64,000 nt of DNA from Algiphilus sp965216485 (GCF_965216485.1 NZ_OZ244162.1:1240001-1304000), one strand, 5' to 3'; positions 1 through 19,484 are shown, counted from the stretch's first letter. The notes: a model not told the origin generated them from the letters alone. Numbers and translations: made by a program.

Positions 1-166
1 GGCGGATTTTTCGGCCGACCAGCTGCGCGAGAACATCGCAGCGGTACTGCGAGATATCCGCAAGGCCAAGCCGGCCACGTCGAAGGGCACCTTTATCCGC
101 AAGGTGACGCTGTCCACGACGATGGGTCCGGGCGTGCCGGTCGAGCTGTCCTCGCTGCCCGAGTAA
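1..166 (+). CDS. rplA: 50S ribosomal protein L1, C-terminal part (cut by window start)
   Basis: The frame beginning at base 2 gives 54 residues ending in SSLPE and a TAA stop. It contains the conserved L1 end TTMGPGVPVE. L1 forms the mobile L1 stalk of the large subunit and in many bacteria represses its own rplK-rplA messenger. The 5' part lies outside the window. The next gene is rplJ, as in the usual L11-rif cluster, which supports the identification. Confidence 0.93.
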   Translation, partial: ADFSADQLRENIAAVLRDIRKAKPATSKGTFIRKVTLSTTMGPGVPVELSSLPE

Positions 167-174
167 ATACAACC

Positions 175-202
175 GCGCGCAGGGGCGGTCGCCCCTGCGC
201 GC
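175..202 (+). terminator. Perfect 12-bp hairpin after rplA
   Basis: GCGCGCAGGGGC pairs perfectly with GCCCCTGCGCGC around the loop GGTC. No U-tract follows, so it may be a partial terminator, a processing site or a transcript-stabilising stem between rplA and the rplJL leader rather than a strong intrinsic terminator. Confidence 0.6.
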
Positions 203-235
203 CATTCAATCTTGACTGTGTGGCGGAAGCCGCAT

Positions 236-330
236 CGTCCAAGACCGTAGGTGCCGACCGGGTCACACCGGGTGGATTAAATGTCGCAAGGCGGCCTACG
301 CAGATGGTGAACACCCCGCAAGGGGTGCGC
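236..330 (+). promoter_or_regulatory. Ribosomal L10 leader (L10-L12 autoregulatory RNA)
   Basis: CGTAGG (246-251) pairs with CCTACG (295-300). The flanking AGACC and GCAGATGGTGA resemble the kink-turn core of L10 leaders in gammaproteobacteria. A hairpin CACCCC-GCAA-GGGGTG (312-327) with a GNRA-type tetraloop follows. Known leaders of this kind are bound by the L10-(L12)n complex, which represses rplJL translation. The position directly before rplJ agrees. Confidence 0.75.
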
Positions 331-394
331 CGTACAGGCGGAACACGGGTCACACCGCGTTCCATGTTGTTGTGCCACCAGGAGCATTGACTAT

Positions 395-922
395 ATGGCA
401 ATTAGGCTGCATCAGAAGAAGGCCCTGGTAGCGGAAGTCAACGAAGTCGCAAAGAAGGCGCATTCGGCAGTGGCCGCCGAGTACATCGGTCTCACTGCCG
501 GTCAGCTGGACGACCTGCGTGCCAAGGCGCGTGAAGGAGATATCTATCTCCACGTCGTCAAGAACACGCTGGCCAAGCGCGCGGTCGAGGGCACGGAATT
601 CGAGTGTCTGTCGCCGTCGCTGGTGGGTCCGATCATGCTCGGTTTCTCGCTCGAGGATCCGGGTTCGGTCGCCCGCGTCATCAAGGACTTCGCCAAGACG
701 CATCCGAAGCTGGTCGTGAAGACCGTAGCTGTGGGCGGTACCGCCTACGGTCCTGCGGACCTGGATCGACTCGCCTCACTCCCGACACGGGAAGAGGCGC
801 TTGCGATGCTGATGGGCACGATGAAGGCGCCCATCGGCAATTTCGTTCGACTGCTCAACGAGCCCACGGCCAAGTTCGTGCGCACGCTGTCCGCGGTCGG
901 CGAGTCCAAGCAGGCTGCCTGA
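395..922 (+). CDS. rplJ: 50S ribosomal protein L10
   Basis: A 175-residue protein starting MAIRLHQKKALV, of the usual L10 length and with its N-terminal rRNA-binding part. L10 anchors dimers of L7/L12 to 23S rRNA as the base of the GTPase-activating stalk. The start is preceded by CAGGAG at a good distance. The gene sits between the L10 leader and rplL (75 nt gap), the conserved rplJL pair. It is likely translationally repressed by its own product with L12 through the upstream leader. Confidence 0.97.
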   Translation: MAIRLHQKKALVAEVNEVAKKAHSAVAAEYIGLTAGQLDDLRAKAREGDIYLHVVKNTLAKRAVEGTEFECLSPSLVGPIMLGFSLEDPGSVARVIKDFAKTHPKLVVKTVAVGGTAYGPADLDRLASLPTREEALAMLMGTMKAPIGNFVRLLNEPTAKFVRTLSAVGESKQAA

Positions 923-997
923 TCCGTCCTGGCTTTCCGCTGCAAACCAACGTTTTATCGGCTTTTCCACACTTTCGACATTTTTTGAGGTACACCC

Positions 998-1384
998 ATG
1001 GCACTGTCCAACGAAGAAATCATCGACGCCATCGCCGAAAAGTCCGTCATGGACATCGTCGAGCTCGTCAAGGCAATGGAAGAGAAGTTCGGCGTCACCG
1101 CCGCGGCGCCGGTTGCGGCCGCTGCCGCTGGTCCGGCCGCCGCTGGCGGCGACGCTGGCGCTGCCGAAGAGCAGACCGAATTCACCGTGGTGCTCGCCTC
1201 CTTCGGCGACAACAAGGTGGGCGTCATTAAGGCGGTCCGCGAAGTCACCGGTCTTGGCCTGAAGGAAGCCAAGGAGATGGTGGAAGGCGCGCCGAACGAG
1301 CTCAAGCAGGATATCCCGAAGGCGGAAGCCGAAGAGATCAAGAAGAAGCTCGAAGACGCCGGCGCCAAGGTCGAGATCAAGTAA
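998..1384 (+). CDS. rplL: 50S ribosomal protein L7/L12
   Basis: A 128-residue acidic protein. The N-terminal dimerisation domain (about 1-33) is followed by an alanine- and glycine-rich hinge (about 36-56) and a C-terminal factor-binding domain containing KVGVIKAVREVTGLGLKEAK. L7/L12 recruits EF-Tu, EF-G and other GTPases to the ribosome. TTGAGG lies just before the ATG. The order rplJ-rplL-rpoB is the standard rif arrangement; a perfect hairpin follows 15 nt after the stop. Confidence 0.98.
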   Translation: MALSNEEIIDAIAEKSVMDIVELVKAMEEKFGVTAAAPVAAAAAGPAAAGGDAGAAEEQTEFTVVLASFGDNKVGVIKAVREVTGLGLKEAKEMVEGAPNELKQDIPKAEAEEIKKKLEDAGAKVEIK

Positions 1385-1399
1385 CTCGTACCCGGCTGG

Positions 1400-1427
1400 G
1401 ACCGCCAGCGCAGTCGCGCTGGCGGTC
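1400..1427 (+). terminator. Perfect 12-bp hairpin after rplL (attenuator candidate)
   Basis: GACCGCCAGCGC and GCGCTGGCGGTC pair perfectly around AGTC, starting 15 nt after the rplL stop. Only ATT follows, so termination may be partial. Partial read-through into rpoBC would be expected because no clear rpoB promoter was found. Confidence 0.65.
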
Positions 1428-1703
1428 ATTCCGGATACGACGCACTTTGGGAACTGTATTGCCGAACATGGATTCCAATTCGTACAGGTCGCTTCACCGT
1501 GTCGCCGCGGAACGTCGCAGCGGTTGTGGGCTGACGGTTGGTGTCGTGTCTGGCCAGGCCTGCCATGACGGCGGGTCGTCCTCGCTCGCTTCCCAACGGG
1601 AAGAGGCGATTCTATTCAGGCTCTGCGCCCTTCCGGCGCGAGCACGTATTGCAGGTGACCGCACGCATTGATTGGTACGCAATGCAGCAGTCCGTTGTCT
1701 TGT

Positions 1704-1733
1704 CAGCCGGGTGTTCTGCGTCCGGCTGTTTTT
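1704..1733 (+). terminator. Hairpin with T5 tract in the rplL-rpoB spacer
   Basis: CAGCCGG (1704-1710) pairs with CCGGCTG (1722-1728) across an 11-nt loop and is followed at once by TTTTT. This has the form of a weak intrinsic terminator and is a candidate for the rplL-rpoB attenuator. Confidence 0.5.
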
Positions 1734-1858
1734 GCCTGTCCGGTTTCCGAGTTTCGGGCGTGTTGCGCCGACTCAGCGCGCCAGGCCCGAGCCTCGTCGT
1801 TCACCGCCGCCTCGGCAGTGATTCGCCGTTCGTGATTACGCAGCAGCAGGTATAGCCC

Positions 1859-6019
<4,161 letters not shown>

Positions 6020-6050
6020 GTCCCGGGTACGCCATTAACGGAGATACGCA

Positions 6051-10304
<4,254 letters not shown>

Positions 10305-10312
10305 GCCGGGTT

Positions 10313-10346
10313 ACCCGCCGCGCAGGGCGCCGCGCGGCGGGTTTCA
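10313..10346 (+). terminator. Terminator after rpoC
   Basis: ACCCGCCGCGC (10313-10323) pairs perfectly with GCGCGGCGGGT (10332-10342) across an 8-nt loop, followed by TTCAC. The T-run is short but the stem is strong. It ends just before the str promoter, separating the rif and str transcription units. Confidence 0.7.
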
Positions 10347-10349
10347 CGG

Positions 10350-10378
10350 TTGACAGTCAGGCTGCAGACCACTATATT
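10350..10378 (+). promoter_or_regulatory. Strong sigma70 promoter of the str block
   Basis: The -35 box TTGACA (6/6) at 10350-10355 is separated by exactly 17 nt from TATATT (5/6) at 10373-10378. Transcription would begin near 10385, about 70 nt before the rpsL start. It is the closest match to consensus seen in the window and fits a highly expressed rpsL-rpsG-fusA-tuf transcript that may continue into the S10 genes. Confidence 0.85.
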
Positions 10379-10454
10379 GCGCGCCCTTCCTGACGGGCCG
10401 GCCTTGAAGCAATCGCCGGCCCGTCATCTCTTTCATAAGTCGGAAGTCACCATC

Positions 10455-10832
10455 GTGCCAACGATCAATCAGTTAGTGCGCAAGGGCCGTTCAACCCGCG
10501 CGCCCCAGTCCAAGGTGCCCGCGCTGGGCAAGAGCCCGCAGCGTCGCGGCGTGTGTACCCGTGTGTATACCACCACCCCGAAGAAGCCGAACTCGGCCAT
10601 GCGGAAGGTGTGCAAGGTGCGCCTGACCAATGGTTACGAGGTGATTTCCTACATCGGCGGCGAAGGCCACAACCTGCAGGAGCACTCCGTGGTGCTCATC
10701 CGTGGCGGGCGTGTGAAGGACCTTCCGGGTGTGCGTTATCACACCGTGCGCGGCGCCCTTGATTGCGCCGGCATCGACAAGCGCCGCCAGGGCCGTTCCA
10801 AGTACGGCGCCAAGCGCCCCAAGTCCAGCTAA
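10455..10832 (+). CDS. rpsL: 30S ribosomal protein S12
   Basis: The protein is 125 residues from a GTG start reading MPTINQLVRKGR, matching the S12 family start. An in-frame ATG at 10350 exists but overlaps the -35 box of the promoter, so the long form cannot be made from that transcript. A weak GGAAG lies 8 nt upstream of the GTG. S12 sits in the decoding centre. TTPKKPNSA and GGRVKDLPG keep the lysines whose mutation causes streptomycin resistance, so a sensitive allele is predicted. rpsG follows after 19 nt. Confidence 0.97.
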   Translation: MPTINQLVRKGRSTRAPQSKVPALGKSPQRRGVCTRVYTTTPKKPNSAMRKVCKVRLTNGYEVISYIGGEGHNLQEHSVVLIRGGRVKDLPGVRYHTVRGALDCAGIDKRRQGRSKYGAKRPKSS

Positions 10833-10851
10833 GAGCAGCTAGGAGTTCGTC

Positions 10852-11322
10852 ATGCGCCGCCGTCGTGCAGAAGCCCGCAAGGTCCTCCCGGACCCCAAAT
10901 TCCATTCCGAACTGCTCGCCAAGTTCATCAACATGTTGATGTTCTCGGGCAAGCGCTCCGTGGCCGAGAAGATCGTCTACGGTGCCCTCGACATCGTCCA
11001 GGCCAAGCAGGGCATTGATGACCCGCTGCCGGTGGTCGAGCAGGCGCTCGAGAACGTGCGCCCGACCGTCGAGGTCAAGTCGCGCCGCGTCGGTGGTGCG
11101 ACCTATCAGGTGCCGGTCGAAGTCCGCACCGTGCGTCGCAACACCCTGGCCATGCGCTGGATCATCGACGCTACCCGCAAGCGCGGCGAGCAGGGCATGG
11201 CCCAGCGCCTCGCCGGTGAGCTCATGGACGCGGCCGAAAGCCGCGGCGCCGCCGTCAAGAAACGCGAAGACACGCACCGCATGGCGGAGGCCAACAAGGC
11301 CTTCTCGCACTTCCGCTGGTAG
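10852..11322 (+). CDS. rpsG: 30S ribosomal protein S7
   Basis: A 156-residue protein starting MRRRRAEARKVLPDPKF with the S7 signature around LLAKFINMLMFSGKRSVAEK. S7 nucleates the small-subunit head and contacts E-site tRNA. TAGGAG precedes the ATG. The spacer to rpsL is only 19 nt, much shorter than the E. coli intercistronic region where S7 acts as repressor, so feedback of that kind is not obvious. fusA follows after 45 nt. Confidence 0.98.
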   Translation: MRRRRAEARKVLPDPKFHSELLAKFINMLMFSGKRSVAEKIVYGALDIVQAKQGIDDPLPVVEQALENVRPTVEVKSRRVGGATYQVPVEVRTVRRNTLAMRWIIDATRKRGEQGMAQRLAGELMDAAESRGAAVKKREDTHRMAEANKAFSHFRW

Positions 11323-11367
11323 CGCGTTGTCCGAACTGTCCGCACAGATTTAGTCGAGGTATTCATC

Positions 11368-13470
<2,103 letters not shown>

Positions 13471-13534
13471 GTCGCGGCGCTCGCATATCGTCATTCACCA
13501 TCGACTGTTATTCAGTACCTAGGAAGCAAGAACA

Positions 13535-14725
<1,191 letters not shown>

Positions 14726-14780
14726 GGCCGGGCATACGCCCTCAGCCTCCCGTTCTTTAACGTAACCGAGTTCAGCAAGC

Positions 14781-15098
14781 ATGGCCGCAGCTAGCCAATC
14801 GATACGCATCCGGCTGAAAGCCTTCGATCATCGTCTGATCGACCGGTCGGCGCGTGAAATCGTTGAAACCGCAAAGCGCACGGGTGCACTCGTTCGCGGA
14901 CCGATTCCGCTACCGACCCGTCGTGAGCGGTACACCATTCTCGTATCGCCGCACGTCTACAAGGACGCCCGTGATCAGTACGAGATCCGTACCCACAAGC
15001 GGCTTATGCAGATCGTCGACCCCACCGAGAAGACCGTGGACGCACTGTCCAAGCTCGATCTTCCGGCGGGTGTCGAGGTCCAGATCAAGCTCGGTTAA
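14781..15098 (+). CDS. rpsJ: 30S ribosomal protein S10
   Basis: A 105-residue protein with the conserved IRIRLKAFDHRLID near the N-terminus. S10 belongs to the small-subunit head and, as NusE, binds NusB in antitermination. The gene opens the S10 cluster. Only 55 nt separate it from tuf; no promoter and no long structured leader like the L4-regulated S10 leader of E. coli is visible, so transcription probably enters from the str promoter. Confidence 0.98.
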   Translation: MAAASQSIRIRLKAFDHRLIDRSAREIVETAKRTGALVRGPIPLPTRRERYTILVSPHVYKDARDQYEIRTHKRLMQIVDPTEKTVDALSKLDLPAGVEVQIKLG

Positions 15099-15118
15099 CG
15101 CGCTGAGGAGCCAGACAG

Positions 15119-15757
15119 ATGAGTATTGAAATCGTTGGCATCAAGCGCGGCATGACCCGGATTTTCGACGACAACGGTGCGTCGATCCCGGTAACCGTGA
15201 TCGAGTGCACGCCGAACCGCGTCGCCCAGGTCAAGACCCTGGAGAACGACGGCTACCGCGCCATCCAGATCACCCGTGGTGAAGCCAAGCCGCAGCGCCT
15301 GAGCAAGGCCGAACTGGGCCACTTCAAGGCGGCCGGCGTCGCGCCGGGCCAGGGCCTGTGGGAAGTGCGGCTGGAAGAGGGTGAGGGTGATGACCTGGTG
15401 CCCGGTTCTGAAATTCGCGTCGATGCCTTTGCCGAGGTCAAGTCGGTGGACGTGCGCGGCACCAGCATCGGTAAGGGTTTCGCCGGTACGGTGAAGCGCT
15501 GGGGCTTTGGCGGCGGTCGTGCCAGCCACGGTGCCTCCCTGTCGCATCGCTCCCCGGGTTCGATCGGTCAGAACCAGTCACCGGGTCGCGTGTTCAAGGG
15601 CAAGAAGATGTCCGGTCAGATGGGCAACAGCCGCGTGACCTCCATCAATCTCGATGTCGTACGCGTCGACGCCGAGCGCAACCTGCTGCTCGTCAAGGGC
15701 GCGGTGCCCGGCGCACGCGGCGGTACGGTCGTCGTCCGACCCAGCAAGCGCAGCTAG
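15119..15757 (+). CDS. rplC: 50S ribosomal protein L3
   Basis: A 212-residue protein starting MSIEIVGIKRGMTRIF, typical L3. The central extension GFAGTVKRWGFGGGRASHG reaches the peptidyl transferase centre. A Gln in NQSPGRVFKGKKM is the conserved methylation region in L3 homologues. GAGGAG precedes the ATG. It lies 20 nt after rpsJ and 22 nt before rplD. Confidence 0.98.
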   Translation: MSIEIVGIKRGMTRIFDDNGASIPVTVIECTPNRVAQVKTLENDGYRAIQITRGEAKPQRLSKAELGHFKAAGVAPGQGLWEVRLEEGEGDDLVPGSEIRVDAFAEVKSVDVRGTSIGKGFAGTVKRWGFGGGRASHGASLSHRSPGSIGQNQSPGRVFKGKKMSGQMGNSRVTSINLDVVRVDAERNLLLVKGAVPGARGGTVVVRPSKRS

Positions 15758-15779
15758 GTCGAGGAAAGGAAGTAAGACC

Positions 15780-16382
15780 ATGGAACTGGCAGTCAAGAAC
15801 GGTGGCAACGCCCTTCAGGTGAACGACGCGGTCTTTGCCGCAGACTTCAATGAAGCGCTCGTACACCAGGTCGTCACCGCCTATCTGGCGGGTGCACGCT
15901 CTGGCACCAAGGCACAGAAGACGCGCTCCGATGTTCGCGGCGGCGGCAAGAAGCCGTGGCGCCAGAAGGGCACCGGGCGGGCGCGTGCAGGTACCATCCG
16001 CAGCCCGATCTGGCGTGGAGGCGGTGTGACCTTTGCCGCGCGCCCGCGTGATCACGCGCAGAAGGTGAACCGCAAGATGTATCGCGGCGCCATGCGCAGC
16101 ATCTTCTCGGAGCTGACGCGCAGCGAGCATCTCATTGTGGTGCCCTCCTTCGAGGTCAGCGGCAAGACCAAGGAGTTGGTTCAGGCGTTGAAGGCGATGG
16201 AAGCCTCCGATGTACTGATTGTGACCGATGCCGTCACGGAGTCGCTGCACCTGGCGGCGCGCAACCTGCACAAGGTGGGGGTTGTGGACGTCGAGGCGGT
16301 CAATCCGGTGAGCCTGTTGTCCCACGAGAAGGTGGTCATGACCGAGGCCGCCGTCAAGAAGATCGAGGCGTGGCTGTCATGA
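15780..16382 (+). CDS. rplD: 50S ribosomal protein L4
   Basis: A 200-residue protein starting MELAVKNGGNALQVND. The frame is open further upstream, but this ATG has an AGGAAG site and avoids a long overlap with rplC. L4 lines the peptide exit tunnel; its loop contains KKPWRQKGTGRARAG. In E. coli L4 also represses the S10 operon, but the usual leader target is not evident here. The stop TGA overlaps the rplW ATG as ATGA. Confidence 0.97.
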   Translation: MELAVKNGGNALQVNDAVFAADFNEALVHQVVTAYLAGARSGTKAQKTRSDVRGGGKKPWRQKGTGRARAGTIRSPIWRGGGVTFAARPRDHAQKVNRKMYRGAMRSIFSELTRSEHLIVVPSFEVSGKTKELVQALKAMEASDVLIVTDAVTESLHLAARNLHKVGVVDVEAVNPVSLLSHEKVVMTEAAVKKIEAWLS

Positions 16383-16678
16383 ATGTGGATCGCTTGCATC
16401 AGATTATCCGGGCGCCGCTGATCTCGGAAAAGGCCAACCGCGTGGCCGAGAACGACAACCAGGTCGTGTTCAAGGTAGCGCGTGACGCGACCAAGCCGGA
16501 GATCCGCGAGGCTGTCGAGAAGCTGTTCGACGTCCAGGTGACCAAGGTCAACGTATTGAATGTCAAGGGCAAGACGAAGCGCTTCGGGCGCAGTATGGGC
16601 CGTCGTTCCGACTGGAAGAAGGCCTACGTCACGCTCGCCGAAGGAAGTGAAATCGACTTCCTCGGGCAGATGAACTAG
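16379..16678 (+). CDS. rplW: 50S ribosomal protein L23
   Basis: A 99-residue protein starting MNVDRLHQIIRAPLISEKA. A GTG nine bases upstream is in frame, but GAGG lies 10 nt before this ATG and only 1 nt before the GTG, so the ATG is preferred. L23 sits at the tunnel exit and docks trigger factor and the signal recognition particle. The start shares an ATGA with the end of rplD, suggesting translational coupling. Confidence 0.95.
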   Translation: MNVDRLHQIIRAPLISEKANRVAENDNQVVFKVARDATKPEIREAVEKLFDVQVTKVNVLNVKGKTKRFGRSMGRRSDWKKAYVTLAEGSEIDFLGQMN

Positions 16679-16689
16679 GAGCCGACAGC

Positions 16690-17526
16690 ATGGCGATCCA
16701 GAAGAGCAAACCCACGTCAAACGGACGTCGTCACCAGGTAAAGGTCGTCAACAAGGATCTTTACCGTGGGCGTCCCCATGGGCCGTTGGTGGAGAAGGAG
16801 TCGAAGAGCGGTGGCCGCAATAATGCCGGTCGCATCACGACGCGTCATCGCGGCGGCGGTCACAAGCAGCACTATCGCATCATCGACTTCAAGCGCACCA
16901 AGGACGGCATCCCGGGCACGGTGGAACGCCTTGAGCATGACCCGAATCGGAGCGCAAATATTGCGCTGCTGGTCTATGCGGATGGCGAGCGTCGGTATAT
17001 CATTGCGCCCCGCAATTTGAAGGTCGGTGACAAGGTCTTCAGCGGCGAGTCTGCACCGGTCAAGCCCGGCTGCTGCCTCCCGATGCGGAACATTCCGGTC
17101 GGTACCACGATCCATTGCATCGAGATGCGGCCCGGCAAGGGTGCGCAGATCGCCCGCTCGGCGGGCGCCGCGGTGCAGCTGGTTGCCAGGGAAGGGCAGT
17201 ACGTCACCCTTCGGCTTCGCTCCGGCGAGATGCGCAAGGTGCTCAGCGAGTGCCGTGCGGTCGTTGGCGAGGTGGCCAATTCGGAACACAGCCTTCGCGT
17301 GCTCGGCAAGGCCGGTGCAACGCGCTGGAAGGGTATTCGTCCCACGGTGCGCGGCACGGTCATGAACCCGGTCGATCACCCGCACGGTGGTGGTGAAGGT
17401 CGTTCCGGGCAGGGCAACCCGCACCCGGTGTCCCCGTGGGGGCAGCCGACCAAGGGCTACAAGACGCGCCGTAACAAGCGCACCGACTCATTCATCGTGC
17501 GTAAGCGCGGTAAGAAAAAGAAGTAA
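16690..17526 (+). CDS. rplB: 50S ribosomal protein L2
   Basis: A 278-residue protein with GRNNAGRITTRHRGGGHK in the N-terminal half and the essential NPVDHPHGGGEGR loop near the peptidyl transferase centre (the histidine is present). The lysine-rich C-terminus ends GKKKK. TAGGAG precedes the ATG. It lies 11 nt after rplW and 12 nt before rpsS. L2 is among the most conserved large-subunit proteins and is needed for subunit association. Confidence 0.98.
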   Translation: MAIQKSKPTSNGRRHQVKVVNKDLYRGRPHGPLVEKESKSGGRNNAGRITTRHRGGGHKQHYRIIDFKRTKDGIPGTVERLEHDPNRSANIALLVYADGERRYIIAPRNLKVGDKVFSGESAPVKPGCCLPMRNIPVGTTIHCIEMRPGKGAQIARSAGAAVQLVAREGQYVTLRLRSGEMRKVLSECRAVVGEVANSEHSLRVLGKAGATRWKGIRPTVRGTVMNPVDHPHGGGEGRSGQGNPHPVSPWGQPTKGYKTRRNKRTDSFIVRKRGKKKK

Positions 17527-17538
17527 CGAGGTATAGCT

Positions 17539-17811
17539 ATGCCACGTTCATTGAAGAAAGGACCATTCGTGGATCATCACCTGGCCAAGAAGGTTGACGA
17601 GGCGCAGGCCTCGCGCGTCAAGCGCCCGATCAAGACCTGGTCGCGCCGCTCGATGGTGACGCCGGACATGGTGGGTCTGACCATGCAGGTGCACAACGGC
17701 CGTCAGCACATGCCGGTCTTCGTCACCGAGAATATGGTGGGCCACAAGCTGGGTGAGTTTGCTCCGACGCGCACCTTCAAGGGTCACGTCGCCGACAAGA
17801 AGGCGCGATAG
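17539..17811 (+). CDS. rpsS: 30S ribosomal protein S19
   Basis: A 90-residue protein starting MPRSLKKGPFVDHHL, the classic S19 start, with FAPTRTFKGH at the C-terminal side. S19 pairs with S13 in the subunit head and forms inter-subunit bridges. CGAGG lies before the ATG. rplV begins 2 nt after the stop. Confidence 0.98.
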   Translation: MPRSLKKGPFVDHHLAKKVDEAQASRVKRPIKTWSRRSMVTPDMVGLTMQVHNGRQHMPVFVTENMVGHKLGEFAPTRTFKGHVADKKAR

Positions 17812-17813
17812 AC

Positions 17814-18146
17814 ATGCAGACGCATTCGCTGCTGCGCTATGCGCGGCTTTCTCCCCAGAAGGGTCGTCTCGTTGCCGACCAGATTCGCGGCAAGCCGGTT
17901 GATCAGGCGCTCGCCACCCTGCGCTTCTCGAACAAGAAGGCCGCTGCGGTGATCCGCAAGGTGCTGGAATCCGCCATCGCCAACGCCGAAAACAACTTCG
18001 GCGCGGACGTGGATGAGCTGCGCGTGTCGGCCATCACGGTGGATGCCGGACCGCAGATCAAGCGCATGATGCCGCGCGCCAAGGGGCGTGCAGACCGGAT
18101 CGTCAAGCCCACCAGTCACATCACGGTCCGGGTCGCGGATCAATAA
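17814..18146 (+). CDS. rplV: 50S ribosomal protein L22
   Basis: A 110-residue protein with LRYARLSPQKGRLVADQIRG and the extended hairpin ending AKGRADRIVKPTSHITV, which lines the exit tunnel and is the site of known macrolide-resistance changes. No insertion or deletion is visible in the loop. It begins 2 nt after rpsS, so translational coupling is likely. Confidence 0.97.
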   Translation: MQTHSLLRYARLSPQKGRLVADQIRGKPVDQALATLRFSNKKAAAVIRKVLESAIANAENNFGADVDELRVSAITVDAGPQIKRMMPRAKGRADRIVKPTSHITVRVADQ

Positions 18147-18164
18147 GAAGCAGGATTAGAGCTC

Positions 18165-18842
18165 ATGGGTCATAAGGTTCATCCGAACGGCTTTCGCCTC
18201 GGCATTACGACGAGCTGGCGCTCGAATTGGTATGCTGAGCGCGACGTCTATCGCGACCAACTCGCTACCGATATCGAAGTGCGGGAATTCGTGCGCAAGC
18301 GCCTGGCCAAGGCCTCGGTGTCGCGCATTCAGATCGACCGTCCGTCGAAGTCGGCACGTTTGACGATTCACACCGCCCGTCCGGGCATCGTGATCGGCAA
18401 GAAGGGCGAAGACATCGAGAAGCTGAAGCAGGACGTCGCCAAGAAGATGGGCCTGCGCGCAGAAGCCGTGCACGTGTCGGTGGAGGAAATCCGCAAGCCG
18501 GAACTCGACGCCTATCTGATCGCGGAATCTGTGGCCCAGCAGCTCGAGCGCCGCATCATGTTCCGTCGTGCCATGAAGCGCTCGGTGCAGAACGCCATGC
18601 GCATTGGCGCTGGCGGTATCAAGATTCAGGTCAGCGGCCGTCTCAACGGCGCTGAGATTGCGCGCACCGAGTGGTACCGCGAAGGTCGCGTACCGCTGCA
18701 TACCCTGCGCGCCAACATTGATTATGGGCTGGCCGAAGCGCACACCACATACGGAATCATCGGTGTGAAGGTGTGGGTCTTCAATGGTGAGCAGTTTGAA
18801 GCCGACAAGGCCGCCGCTGAGCCGGCCGAAGCCGCCAGCTAA
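18165..18842 (+). CDS. rpsC: 30S ribosomal protein S3
   Basis: A 225-residue protein starting MGHKVHPNGFRLGIT. The KH domain contains VIGKKGEDIEKL; the C-terminal domain carries the mRNA-entry helicase surface. GCAGGA lies upstream. It sits between rplV (18 nt) and rplP (14 nt). A short Ala/Glu-rich tail (AAEPAEAAS) ends the protein. Confidence 0.98.
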   Translation: MGHKVHPNGFRLGITTSWRSNWYAERDVYRDQLATDIEVREFVRKRLAKASVSRIQIDRPSKSARLTIHTARPGIVIGKKGEDIEKLKQDVAKKMGLRAEAVHVSVEEIRKPELDAYLIAESVAQQLERRIMFRRAMKRSVQNAMRIGAGGIKIQVSGRLNGAEIARTEWYREGRVPLHTLRANIDYGLAEAHTTYGIIGVKVWVFNGEQFEADKAAAEPAEAAS

Positions 18843-18856
18843 GGAGAACGCCTGCC

Positions 18857-19270
18857 ATGATGCAACCCAAGCGAACCAAGTACCGCAAGCAGCAAAAGGG
18901 CAAGAACCGTGGCCTGGCGCTGCGTGGCAATAAGGTCTCCTTCGGCGAATACGGCCTGAAGTGCATGGAGCACGGTCGGCTGTCCGCCCGTCAGATCGAA
19001 GCAGCGCGTCGTGCCATCAACCGTCACGTCAAGCGTGGCGGCAAGATCTGGATCCGCGTCTTCCCCGACACCCCGGTGACGAGCAAGCCGCTCGAAGTCC
19101 GTATGGGTAAGGGCAAGGGCAACGTGGAGTACTGGGCTGCCAAGGTTCAGCCGGGCCGCATGATCTATGAAATGGAAGGGGTGTCCGAGGAAGTGGCCCG
19201 CGAGGCCTTCCGTCTGGCTGCTGCCAAGCTCCCCGTGCGTACTGAATTCGTCAACCGGACGATCATGTAA
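18857..19270 (+). CDS. rplP: 50S ribosomal protein L16
   Basis: A 137-residue protein starting MMQPKRTKYRKQQKGK. The first of two adjacent ATGs matches the MLQPKRTK start of relatives and lies behind AAGGAG. L16 organises the A-site region of the large subunit and contains an arginine that is hydroxylated in some bacteria. Its TAA stop overlaps the rpmC ATG by one base. Confidence 0.98.
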   Translation: MMQPKRTKYRKQQKGKNRGLALRGNKVSFGEYGLKCMEHGRLSARQIEAARRAINRHVKRGGKIWIRVFPDTPVTSKPLEVRMGKGKGNVEYWAAKVQPGRMIYEMEGVSEEVAREAFRLAAAKLPVRTEFVNRTIM

Positions 19271-19470
19271 TGAAAAGCACCGATTACCTCAAGAGCATCG
19301 CAAACAAGGATGCCGCCGGGCTGACCGCCGAGCTGGAGGCGCTCCGCAAGGAGCAGTTCAACCTCCGCATGCAGGCGGCCACCGGCCAGCTCACGCAAAC
19401 GCATCGCATGCGTGAAGTGCGCCGCAACATCGCGCGCGTGAAGACCATCATGCGTCGCGCGCAGGCCTAA
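19270..19470 (+). CDS. rpmC: 50S ribosomal protein L29
   Basis: A 66-residue helical protein starting MKSTDYLKSIANKD, with the L29 core LRKEQFNLRMQAATGQL. L29 lies near the tunnel exit beside L23. The TAATG junction with rplP implies coupled translation. rpsQ follows after 14 nt. Confidence 0.97.
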   Translation: MKSTDYLKSIANKDAAGLTAELEALRKEQFNLRMQAATGQLTQTHRMREVRRNIARVKTIMRRAQA

Positions 19471-19484
19471 CAGGACGAACAGCA

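Larger units (their letters stand above)
1385..1858 (+). other. 474-nt rplL-rpoB spacer
   Basis: No credible gene is present; short open frames here lack ribosome binding sites and family resemblance. The spacer holds two hairpins listed separately, one directly after rplL and one with a T-tract about 125 nt before rpoB. In E. coli the equivalent spacer carries an attenuator and an RNase III site that set the ratio of ribosomal protein to RNA polymerase subunits. A similar role here is inference. Confidence 0.7.

Noticed and set aside
212..240. TTGACT as a -35 box for rplJ
   Set aside because: No acceptable -10 sequence lies 16-18 nt downstream; the region is explained by the L10 leader.
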